The position numbers and the translations under genes are program-made. A stretch of 64,000 bases of DNA. It comes from Thereva unica (taxonomy: Eukaryota > Arthropoda > Insecta > Diptera > Therevidae). Where the stretch lies: assembly GCA_949987705.1 (NCBI GenBank), contig OX465281.1, forward strand, positions 156,874,393 through 156,938,392, read 5' to 3'. The notes below the pieces were generated by a model. That model had not been told where the DNA came from and searched no databases. It saw only the letters and a list, made by a program, of their open reading frames with translations. This document shows positions 22,857-33,144 of this stretch, piece by piece; within the stretch, counting starts at the first letter, position 1; every line of letters starts with the position of its first letter.

Positions 22857-24337
22857 TGTGGGTTCGAAGTTTATAATTTCAATTTGATTTATCAAATTAT
22901 CGAGTTCTAAATCAACAGTAATTCAAGGATTTTCGCCAGAGTTCGCTCTGTGCCACTTTTTACCGTTAATTGTTAATTAACAATTGCTTTAATTTTGACC
23001 TAGTATTAGATTTCGAGTACTTATAGATTTAATTTATTTTTAAAAGGACGGAAAAAGCGATTTGTTAATTATTTTATAGTTTGATATTTTTCCTTGGTTT
23101 TTACTTATTTCGCAAAATTGCGTGGAGAACAAAACTCATCATATTTTTTTTGAAAAGAAAGAAAAAAAAGAATATAAAAACTCACGAAATTTGGTTCACA
23201 TATGCATATCTTCTTACGTAGTTATTTACCGTAAATGTTATATTTCTCTTATATTTTTACTCAATTATATTCAACTTGTAGCAAAAAAACTTTTTGGTTA
23301 TATATTTATTATTTTATCCTTCTTTGAAAAACTTTTTCACTTCATTAAGGTTTGTATGCGACTATAATTCTAGTATTAAATATTATTTTGCTATATTAAG
23401 ATTTTCTTGCCTATTCGTCGTTTTTCTCAAAAAAGTTAATTTTAAATTTAAAATTTTCGTTCCTTTTCAAATTAGACTGTTTTTTTTTATTTAAAAAAAA
23501 ATTTTTAATTATTTTTCTTTTTCGTTTACAAAAAACCTTTTCCACATTATTTTTGTTTGCACTCACTTTTTATTTTATATTTATCTCTTTTAGCGGGGAG
23601 AATTTAATTATATGTTATTATTTTTTATTTATTTATATATTCATTATTGAAGTAACAGGAAAGAGAAAAAAAACGTTTAAAGAAAATTTTATATATTAAA
23701 AAAAAATATTTGTTCGTTTTAACTCGTTAAAAAAGTAATAAAAGAACAAAACAAATACGCAGAGATATATTTTTTTTGTGTTTGAAATTTATTTTACTTA
23801 AATTTTAAATTTGACTTCTTATATATTTTCGTTATATAAAAAAAGGAAATTTCTTAAAATAAAAAAGTAAGACTTTTTATAGAATATGTTTTTTTTGCAC
23901 CTGTATTCCTTCGCGTTGTTGAGCGGGTGTTGATACTGGATAACGGTGTTGATAAGTTGAATGAATTCTCTGTATCGTGTAATGGACGCTTTCTGGTGTA
24001 AGATGAGTCCTTTGAGTCTTCTCCTGTTCCGTGTGTGGTTTTAGTTTTGTGTGGGCGACAACACAAGGCTTTTTTCCCAAACAACACTTAACATTAATTT
24101 TCTTTTAATGTTGTCGTGTTAAAACTTTTGCACGAAAAATATTTCTTCCTTTCCTTACTTCACACTTCGCTTCGACGTTTCCAAACAACACTATTATTCT
24201 TTTTAGCGTTAGTGTTATAAATTAACGTTTCCGCGGAAAGAAAAAAAAATTTTTTTCCTCACTTTACTCTTCGCTTTGATGCGCGCTAATAATTATGGTG
24301 TTTTACGTACACTTTGCGCATCCTACCGACTGCGCCA
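22857..24337 (-). mobile_element. Leader and tRNA-Ser primer site of errantivirus 1
   Basis: Bases 24319-24337 read TGGCGCAGTCGGTAGGATG on the minus strand, complementary to the 3' end of tRNA-Ser as in 17.6/297-type elements. The leader is very AT-rich (long A and T runs at 23450-23870). Its short open frames have low-complexity content and are not taken as genes. Confidence 0.8.
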
Positions 24338-24701
24338 CTTAAAGTTCTTTGTCGCGAAGCACTGTATGTGAGGAAATTAAAACACACCTTTACTTTGAAT
24401 TAATTTAAGAACATTTATTTTTCTTGACTTTTTATTTTTAGGTTTTAAGAATATATTTTTCGTATCGTTGGAACTCCGGACAAAAGAAGACTGAATACTT
24501 TTATGATTTCTAAACTATCATTTGTTGCAGTCGCTTGTTGTGTCAACGTGACTGGGTATCATATTACAAGTGATAACAAAATAAAAATGCTGACGCTAGT
24601 TTGCGCTTAGTGCGAATTAAGATAATTATTTTATAAGAAAATAATTATCTTATTTCGTTTGGGAAAATTAACTGACAGGAAGTCAGTTTCAAATTATGTT
24701 G
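24338..24701 (-). mobile_element. 5' LTR of errantivirus 1, truncated
   Basis: It matches 6985-7379 but lacks the first 30 or so bases of the LTR (minus-strand sense). The match stops abruptly at 24701 and is replaced by unrelated sequence. The truncation removes the outer end and the right target duplication. Confidence 0.85.
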
Positions 24702-25640
24702 TAGTGTTGTGCTTGCTCGGTCATTGAAAGGAGCGTTCTGAACTAGTACAATTGTTCAAATGTACTAGTTCGGTCTTATAGTACTGTTAGTACAGTAGTA
24801 CATAAAAGAACATATTGAATTTAATTTACAATAATCCATATTTTCATGTCAACCTTTTTTATAGTTGCGTCATTTCCGTCATTCCTTCATAAGTCTGTCT
24901 GTTCTTTCAAATAAATTGGATTCTTGCCCCTTGAGTCGGTTATTACGATAACAATACCGGTACTTTACAACCACTTTATAGAACCCCTTTACACTGTAAC
25001 TGAAATTACTATTTCCGAGTGGGAATAGATCGGATTGTTTCAAATACTTTTTTAAAAATCACACATAATCAGGGAATTGCATGAAAACAAAATTAAGAAA
25101 AAATCACATAATCCCATAAATTGCCTTTGTTGCCATAATCTAGAAATAATAGAAAATGCCCTTAACCATGGAGCTGACTTTCCAAAAACAAAATCCATTT
25201 CCCTAAATTCAGCCATTAACTTGTCGCATCTCACGAGCACGACAGGTATATATATATTTACATATCGAAAAGAGCCAAAAAAAGGCCTTCGCAATTTGTT
25301 CATTAATAAAAATCCCTGCTCATTCTCTTCTAGTTCGTTCGGTTCGGTCTTGTAAACCAGTGAACTAACTCAGCGAAGACCGATTTGTTCAGGGAATAGT
25401 TATTTCTAGTACAGTGCTAGAAATGAACTCTTAATAGTACGTAGTACATGTACTACACAAGAATCAACTCGGTCTCGGTCTTTTACTAGTTCATTCGGTC
25501 TCGGTCTTTTCTGCTCATTCTCTTCTAGTTCGTTCGGTTCGGTCTTGTAACTCAGCGAAGACCGATTTGTTCAGTGAATAGTTATTTCTAGTACAGTGCT
25601 AGAAATGAACTCTTAATAGTACGTAGTACATGTACTACAC
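24702..25640. other. Unclassified 0.94-kb segment between errantivirus 1 and the CsRn1 pol
   Basis: This segment contains a perfect 11-bp inverted repeat (24740-24771, GAACTAGTACA around a 10-base loop). It also contains two copies of a stretch of about 140 bp (about 25315-25455 and 25510-25645), each ending in TGTACTACACAAGAAT, and TTCGGTCTCGGTC repeats between them. The short open frames at 25052-25355 have no recognisable product. It could be a non-autonomous DNA transposon, but no convincing end pair was found. Confidence 0.5.
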
Positions 25641-25654
25641 AAGAATAGTAATAA

Positions 25655-28364
25655 TCAGAGCTGATGCTGCATTTCGCGCCAGTCGGTCAGATTCTCGTCG
25701 TGAAGCGGACTTTTCGGCCGTACCGTGTGGTTACCTCGACTTCGCTCGAGATAAGCTTCCTTCGCCGGTGACGATTTCTCTTCTGCCGTCGTGAAGGCCG
25801 GTTTGAGTCGGTCTACCGAAATCTTGACGCGACGTCCCTTTATCTCCAAGTGGAAATACTTGTCTTCCCGACGTATCACCTTCTACGGGCCGTCAAAAGG
25901 TGGTTGCAGTGGCGGTCTCACCGCGTCGTTCCTCACGAAGACATGCGTACAACGTCGTAGTTCGTCCTGAACAAAGACTCTTGACTGTCCGTGGTGAGCG
26001 GTGGTGGTCGGTTTTAAGTCCCATATCGCTTTACGGAGATCTTTTACGACTTCGGATTCGCTTCGTTTTTTCGATGGCTCTGTAAGGAATTCTCCTGGGA
26101 GGCGAAGTGTCGTGCCGTAGACCATCTCGGCTGGCGTCGCCTGGAGGTCCGGCTTGAAAGTCGATTTCAACCCTAGGAGGACCGTCGGTAGGGCCTCCGT
26201 CCATCCGGTCGTCATGCGACACGTTATGGCCGCTTTCATGGTCCGATGCAATCTTTCCACTATGCCATTTGCCTGTGGATGGTAAGGGGAAATCCAACTT
26301 TCGATGAAATGGCGGGCCACGGTTTCGGCTGTCATATCCACCATCGGGATGGCTTCCGGCCACCGCGTAAAACGATCGATGCAAATTAGGCAATATCTGT
26401 ATCCCCTGGATGGTGGCAGTGGACCGACGATATCAATATTTACGTGGGCGAATCTTTCCGTTGGGGGTATGTACTTGTGGACGGGCGCTTTCGTATGTCG
26501 TTGGACTTTGGCTCGCTGGCAGGCGATGCAGGTCTTTACGAACGCTGCGCAGTCCTTTTGGATACTTGGCCAAACGAACCTTTCGCTTATTTGCTTGTGC
26601 CTCGAACCCCCGGATGTGCGATGTCGTGCAGTGTTCGCATTACCAAGTGTCGCATGGCTTTTGGGATCAGGGGGCGAGCGCGGTCTTGTGATATATCGCA
26701 ATACACCGCTACCTGCGAGTCGGGTAATGTCAACCGCTTGACGACCATCGATGACTTCTCAGGGTCTCGGATGATCTCCTGTAGGCTTTCGTCCTGAAGC
26801 TGCTGGTCCGCCAATTGCCGGTAATCGATCGTTTCCGGACGTGTGGAAACCGATTCCACTCTTGACAGCGTGTCTGCGACGACGTTTTTTTCCCCTGCGA
26901 TATGTCGTATATCCGTGGTAAATTGACTAATGTAATCGAGGTGTCTTGCCCTACGGGGCGATTCAGTGTCCGCGACCTGCTTGAACGCAAACGTTAATGG
27001 TTTGTGGTCGGTCACTATGTAAAAGGTCCTACCTTCGAGTAGATTTCTGAAATGTTTAACGGCCTGATACACGGCCAACAGTTCCCTATCATAGGTACTA
27101 TATTTTTTCTCTGTCGGGGAGAGTCTTTTTGAGAAGAATGCGAGAGGTTTAAGGTCTTGTGCGTCTGATTGGTGTAGGGCTGCCCCAACGGCAATCTCTG
27201 ACGCGTCCACGTATAAGGCGAGCTCCGCGCTCGGAGATGGATGTGCTAACATTGTGGCGTCGGATAAGTCCTTCTTGCATCTCTCGAAGGCCGCGACGGT
27301 CTCAGGAGTCCACTCTAACTTCGTGGTGTCGTTTTTCTTGTTTCCTGGCGCCATTTCCCTGAGAATTATCTGATTTTTTACTGCCTGCGGTATGAATCTC
27401 TGATAGAACGCAATGAGGGCTAGGAACCTTTTCAAGTCCTTTGCCGTTTTCGGGCGCTCGAAATCTCTAACCGCTGCTAACTTTTCCTCCAATGGCTTAA
27501 TGCCGTCTTTGGTCACGGAGTGGCCCAGGAACTTCACTTCCGTTTTCCCTAATTGGCACTTGGACACATTTATCGTCAGACCATGTTTCCGGAGAATGGC
27601 GAAAACCTCGCGCAAGTGCGCTCGATGCTCTTCAGCGTTAGACGAAGCTATACAGATGTCGTTGACATAGGAAAATACGTACTCGTGGCCCCGCAGAATT
27701 TCATGCATGAAACGCTGCAAGGCTTGTCCTGCGGGCTAGACCAGTTGCTTTTTGATGGTCTGCAGATCCCCATCTGAAGCAGGTATTCGAATTCGGCCTT
27801 GGCTATCCTTAGCTTATCGGGCGATAGTCTTCTTGGTCTAGCGAATACTGGTGGTCCCTTGGTCTCTATGTAGTGTGTGACGGTGGTTGGTGAAGGGGTT
27901 TTCTGTTCGGCCGCAGCTAGCGTCGTAATATCCACGAATTTTTGCAATAGATCAGCAAATGGGTTTTTTGCGTCTATCGTAGTTATTCGTCTCACTTTTA
28001 CCGCTCTTACCACGCCAGCCACGGATAGGCTTGTCTGCCTGTCGATCAACCGTGCGCCTTTGATGTCCACTAATAATCCGAATTTGCCTAAAAAATCGGC
28101 TCCTATAATTACGCTCGTTGTCTGTGCGATAATAAAGTTCCATGTGAACTTACGACGCAGCCCGAGACTCAGTATCAAGCGTCTGGTGCCGTACGTTGGG
28201 ATTGGGGTACCGTTTGCTGCGAAAAGTTTGTGGTCTAGTTGGGTGTTCTTCATGTCATTTGTGTTTGGTGGTATGACGGAGACGTCCGAGCCTGAATCTG
28301 CTAGGAACTTTGTCCCAGTCAGCTCGTCCCGTACGAAGAGGCGTTTGCTTCTTCCTCCACCCAA
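25655..28364 (-). pseudogene. pol: CsRn1-type pol (protease, RT, RNase H, integrase), broken
   Basis: Polyprotein of a CsRn1-clade Ty3/gypsy element. Protease shows FLADSGSDVSV and the flap region GADFLG. The RT fingers are present up to the WSSP region, then about 100 codons of the palm are missing near 27725. What follows has YVND where YIDD or YLDD is needed, so the polymerase site is lost. RNase H (YVDAS, YDRELLAV, VTDHKPL) looks intact. The frame shifts near 26600-26700, and the integrase keeps its HHCC module (CIACQRAK) but lacks the segment around the second catalytic Asp: FIESWIS runs straight into PYHPQANG. A stop at 25883 precedes the C-terminal chromatin-binding-like tail. It cannot make working enzyme. 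Confidence 0.88.
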
Positions 28365-28479
28365 TGTTGCCTCCGCTATTAGGTGGTCGGTCCGTTTCCC
28401 GACGGAGTGGTCTTCTTATACCTACACAGTCCTCTGCATTTGGTGGCTTTTTCTTTGAATTTGCTCGTACCTTGGTCGT

Positions 28480-29106
28480 CTAATTTGCAGAGCTGAGACC
28501 GCCGATGTTAACCTGTCGATCCTTTCTGTTAATACTGCAATTTGTGCAGGTTGACTGTGCGCCCTTTCGCCGACAACTGCGATTCTGCTGAAGTCGCTCA
28601 CTTCGAGGAATTTGTTCGGCCATAGATGATAACGATTCTAAGTCATCCTTGCTTACTGACAGTATTGCGCGCACCTGGACTAGAAGCCTGTTCAGCCATA
28701 GTGAGCGCAGCAAGGAATCGGTGGTGTTTTGTCCTCCTAGGTGTCGCATTTCATTCAGCAGTTGCGAAGGACGTTTGTCTCCCAGCGCTACGTCGTTTAA
28801 TAGTTTCGCTATCTTGGCCTCATCCGAATCCGAGTATCTTTTGAGTAAACACTTCTTCAAATACCCATACTTGTCCGTGTCCGGGATGTTTAGCACCACA
28901 TCTCTGACTTGCTGTAGAACTTTTCCGTCGATCGCGCCCACTATGTGGTTGAAACGAGTGGAATCCGTTGAGATGTCACAAGTATTGAACTGCGCCTCCA
29001 TTTGGGCAAACCATTTCTCAGGCGACTCTTCCCAAAATGGTGGAGTTTTCATTGATATGCGCGCCACTTCTTTTTTTCGTTCGCCTCGTCCCTGCGTTCT
29101 CGTCAT
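28480..29106 (-). pseudogene. gag: CsRn1-type Gag, C-terminally degraded
   Basis: Capsid protein fragment starting at the ATG at 29106 (MTRTQGRG). The motif PPFWEESPEKWFAQMEAQF near residue 20 and the helical repeats that follow (VGAIDGKVLQQVRDV, LLNDVALGDKRPSQLL) are standard for Gag of this clade. The expected zinc-finger tail is not readable: after LSSMAEQIPR the frame runs into sequence without a proper CCHC, suggesting a frameshift near 28590. It is followed by the protease in another frame. Confidence 0.8.
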
Positions 29107-30937
29107 CGACCATTTTGCACTCCCGAAACTTGGACTCTGGTGCAAAACCTTTTTGGTCCCCTATCTTATACGGCCTCGACTAAACCTGATCTACTAAATA
29201 TTTTATTTCGCCTATCGCGCGTATATATCTGTCATTTCTTGTTTAAAAAATTTTACCGATTATTAGCGCTTTCGTTACACACCGCAGGGTTGTTTTTCGC
29301 TCGAGATCATCGGACGCACTATATATACTGTTACGACACTATCCTATCCTATGCTTACTGTGTGTAGTACAAATATCTTTTCCAATTCGCACTTTATCTA
29401 AAAAATTATATTACTTCTGAAATCAATGTGTATATAAACTATAAATCCTTTTTTTTTGCCTTAATATCTACCCATACTCTAAACTTTTATTTCTTTTTCA
29501 ATTTATTTCCTTTGTTTAAAAAATAATAATGATGACGGAATGAGAGTTTGCCACTATCCCGTTTGTTCCTACTCGGATGTTGTAGATTTTAATATCTACA
29601 CACTTTCCGGCTCTTTTTAAGTTATGGTTCACGCGTGCCGGTAAACGTAGCCTTATTTCCGTGAATCGCATGGTCTGCCTATTCGGCTATTTCCTAGGAA
29701 CTGCACTTGGTTATTTAATTTGTCTTTCGATCATCACTGTTTTGACTTACTACCAGCGCGATTAAAAATCAAGAAAAAAATTTAAAAGAAATAATATTAA
29801 TATATAACATTCACACCTCTGTATGATTTCTCAGGAATGTGCAGAGAAAAAAAAAATTACAAAATTAATTTAACCGCTTTGGTTAAAACCAATATAATTG
29901 ACTGCCTAGTCACACAAGTTAAATTTTTTGTTTCACTACTATTTACTCTAAATGTACTTTGTATTCCGTGTAACGGTCTCGAGAAACAAATACACCGCAA
30001 TGGTTTCCTGATTACCTAGTAATCACTAACTATTTGAAACAATAACCTCATTATCCAACTAAATATTCCAATATTTAAACTTAATCCACTTAATTTTCTG
30101 TATTAAAAAATTCAAAAACATTATAAAATCACCGGCAATGTAATCTTTGCATAATCCCAATACGAGTTAATTAATCCTGAGGGTAGGCACATGCACTGCA
30201 AATCACACGTATGTATATATTTTCCGAATAATTTTACCCTTAATTTTTCTCAATTTCACGAATTTCAAACAATATATTTTCGCACTTAGAAGAAAAAAAT
30301 TATTCAACTCAATTCAATTCAATTTAATTCAATAGTATATAGAAAAATTTTCTTTGCCAGGAGTTCATTTCTATTGCATTTATTTTTATTGTTTTGAAGT
30401 TTTACCGTAATTTGCGGCTATTATTTGACTTGCTAAGTCCAGTAGGAGTAATATAAATTTTACTTACAGTTTTTTCTTCATTTTTATAACCGTTACTCTC
30501 TTTCCTATTTCCGTTATATGTATAATATATTTCTGATTTCTTCGCCTCCGCCTTATTTCGACGTGCCGTTTATATGTATTTAACATTGCTAAAATTAATT
30601 TAACTTAACTTAATTTTTGAATTCGATTTCCTTTGATCCTTTCAATTTACGGACAACGGCACGTGGTCCTGTTGGCGCTGTAGGGTTGAACTCGAAGGCT
30701 GGCCAATGTCCTACTATTCCTTCCTTTCCTTTGTGGATTTCTTCCTCTGTGTGCTCTTATGTTGCTCCTCTTATCGCTCGTATGCTCACTTGTTTCTTGC
30801 GTAAGAAAGGTGCGTAAGATTATTTCTTAATCGCACGTCCCGGTTAATTTTCCCGTTTTTTTGGGGGAAACGCAAACTGATTCTGCTAACTTTTTCCGTT
30901 ATAAAATTGACTTGCGCGTGTTATCGGTGGTCACCAG
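29107..30937 (-). mobile_element. Leader and tRNA-Trp primer site of the CsRn1-type element
   Basis: TGGTGACCACCGA on the minus strand ends at 30936, one base from the LTR. Its TGGTGACC matches the complement of the tRNA-Trp 3' end, the usual primer of the CsRn1 clade. The remaining 1.8 kb is an unusually long AT-rich leader; its small open frames (for example 29140-29367, 29837-30019, 30617-30817) have no recognisable product. Confidence 0.68.
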
Positions 30938-32612
30938 TGTGGGATGTCTTTTGGCTTCGCCCGTATATCACATATGTACGTAACCAGAACGTGATAATAA
31001 TAATTGCGGGACCCGGGACTTTCAAAAATAAATTCAATCACGGTTTCAGTTTCTTTGGGAGACGGATCCGACGGCAACAACTCGGTGGCAGAGAGGAAAG
31101 TTAACTCTTCGATTGATTAGTTATAACTGATAACAATTGATCTCATATCTCTTGCGTTGTTATCACGGTGGGGGCGGATCCATGGTTTTTTAATGCTTTC
31201 ATGGATCTGAATTTTCTCGACTTGTTGCCGCCACAGTACTATAGATCCGACAGACTTTCCACTATATCTATTGAATATTACTAGCCGTTGGGCACAAAAG
31301 TTTTACTTCTAAAGTGTGGTCTTAAGCACACTCATATTTTTGAAGTAAAACTTCTTTAGGGACGTTTGCTTAAAAAAAATTACATGAGAGTGAATCAATT
31401 TCATTCGCGTAACGCTCTCACACATGAAAAATCGTCAGAACTTTCGTATAACGATGGGAAAAGGGGCGGACAAATTTTCTTTGCCAGGAGTTCATTTCTA
31501 TTGCATTTATTTTTATTGTTTTGAAGTTTTACCGTAATTTGCGGCTATTATTTGACTTGCTAAGTCCAGTAGGAGTAATATAAATTTTACTTACAGTTTT
31601 TTCTTCATTTTTATAACCGTTACTCTCTTTCCTATTTCCGTTATATGTATAATATATTTCTGATTTCTTCGCCTCCGCCTTATTTCGACGTGCCGTTTAT
31701 ATGTATTTAACATTGCTAAAATTAATTTAACTTAACTTAATTTTTGAATTCGATTTCCTTTGATCCTTTCAATTTACGGACAACGGCACGTGGTCCTGTT
31801 GGCGCTGTAGGGTTGAACTCGAAGGCTGGCCAATGTCCTACTATTCCTTCCTTTCCTTTGTGGATACCTGAATGTGGATTTCTTCCTCTGTGTGCTCTTA
31901 TGTTGCTCCTCTTATCGCTCGTATGCTCACTTGTTTCTTGCGTAAGAAAGGTGCGTAAGATTATTTCTTAATCGCACGTCCCGGTTAATTTTCCCGTTTT
32001 TTTGGGGGAAACGCAAACTGATTCCGCTAACTTTTTCCGTTATTAAATTGACTTGCGCGTGTTATCGGTGGTCACCAGTGTGGGATGTCTTTTGGCTTCG
32101 CCCGTATATCACATATGTACGTAACCAGAACGTGATAATAATAATTGCGGGACCCGGGACTTTCAAAAATAAATTCAATCACGGTTTCAGTTTCTTTGGG
32201 AGACGGATCCGACGGCAACAACTCGGTGGCAGAGAGGAAAGTTAACTCTTCGATTGATTAGTGATAACTGATAACAATTGATCTCATATCTCTTGCGTTG
32301 TTATCACGGTGGGGGCGGATCCATGGTTTTTTAATGCTTTCATGGATCTGAATTTTCTCGACTTGTTGCCGCCACAGTACTATAGATCCGACAGACTTTC
32401 CACTATATCTATTGAATATTACTAGCCGTTGGGCACAAAAGTTTTACTTCTAAAGTGTGGTCTTAAGCACACTCATATTTTTGAAGTAAAACTTCTTTAG
32501 GGACGTTTGCTTAAAAAAAATTACGTGAGAGTGAATCAATTTCATTCGCGTAACGCTCTCACACATGAAAAATCGTCAGAACTTTCGTATAACGATGGGA
32601 AAAGGGGCGGAC
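30345..32612. repeat. Direct tandem duplication, two copies of about 1.13 kb
   Basis: Copy one is 30345-31471 and copy two is 31472-32612. Each holds part of the CsRn1 leader, the primer site, the whole 5' LTR, GTAC, and about 235 bp of the 1.9-kb tandem unit. The copies are nearly identical. Copy two has 14 extra bases (near 31866-31880) and a few substitutions. The join GGGCGGA|CAAATTTTC at 31470 exists only once, so this is a simple head-to-tail duplication after the retroelement inserted. The second LTR copy is at 32079-32376. Confidence 0.92.
30938..31235 (-). mobile_element. 5' LTR of the CsRn1-type element
   Basis: This 298-bp LTR reads TGTGGCGGC...CCCACA on the minus strand, followed by the primer site on one side and GTAC (31236-31239) on the other. 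GTAC pairs with 5910-5913 at the 3' LTR, so the two LTRs 25 kb apart bound one insertion. Confidence 0.88.
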
Positions 32613-33144
32613 GGGGTACAAGAGACGATTACACTCGGGGCTGTGTGTGCAAGAGTTAAAATACACTTTGCCTTACTGCATAGATTTTCTGGCATGTTAG
32701 CTACGTTGTCGCCCAGACTTTGCTTTATCTCATTATAGGAATACAAATTCACCATTCTGTAGAGGTGAATTATTTCAGATTTTTCTTATGGTTTGGTCAC
32801 TGGCTGGGCTTATGCCGCGGACACTTTGCAGTTGAGTGACATGTTGGAAGCGTGGTGAATTAAATGTGTGAGGTGCTGTTGTTTAAAATTGGCACCCACT
32901 TCCCCTTTGGTGATATGTGCTGGACCTTTCCCCTTTTTAAATTAAATTTTTTTTAACTTGCACAAATCGACGAATCGTTTATGTCAAAACATTACACTGT
33001 GTGAAAATCGTTCCTGATATGTTTTTTGGGTCGCTGATTACGAAAATCAGGGTCCCACAGTCTTAAAATATGGATGTCACCTTTAAATATGCTTAAAAAT
33101 TCCCCTTTTTAAGTGTTTTCGCGATAATTTTAATTATAATCAAA
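32381..33144 (+). repeat. Tandem unit 2, middle block
   Basis: It aligns with unit 1 at 860-955 and 3077-3796, from TATAGATCCGAC through the block with TTCCCCTTTTTAAGTGTTTTC. A short internal stretch present in unit 1 (about 3450-3505) is missing here near 32850. No gene is seen. It stops at the second Helentron insertion. Confidence 0.85.

Larger units (their letters stand above)
6985..24701 (-). mobile_element. Errantivirus 1 (env-bearing Ty3/gypsy element, interrupted)
   Basis: Minus-strand order is 5' LTR (24338-24701, truncated), tRNA-Ser primer site, leader, gag, protease-RT-RNase H, integrase, env, polypurine tract and 3' LTR (6985-7379). Removing the Helitron (7560-9970) and the pol insertion (about 12320-19295) leaves about 8.3 kb, a normal size for an errantivirus. 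Gag has no zinc knuckle, as in this group. The left flank TATA (6981-6984) is a likely 4-bp target duplication, but its partner is lost with the truncated LTR. Confidence 0.85.

Noticed and set aside
23122..23494. Phe/Lys-rich open frames in the errantivirus 1 leader
   Set aside because: They are low complexity from extreme AT content, have no family resemblance, and lie on the strand opposite to the element.
26304..26797. Long plus-strand open frames (117-145 codons)
   Set aside because: They are antisense to the CsRn1 integrase region and reflect its codon composition.
27877..28458. 193-codon plus-strand open frame
   Set aside because: It is antisense to the protease part of the CsRn1 pol and has no recognisable motif.
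30617..32245. Paired small open frames (30617-30817/31744-31971 and 30907-31104/32048-32245)
   Set aside because: They repeat only because the DNA is duplicated, and they cover the leader, primer site and LTR of a minus-strand element.
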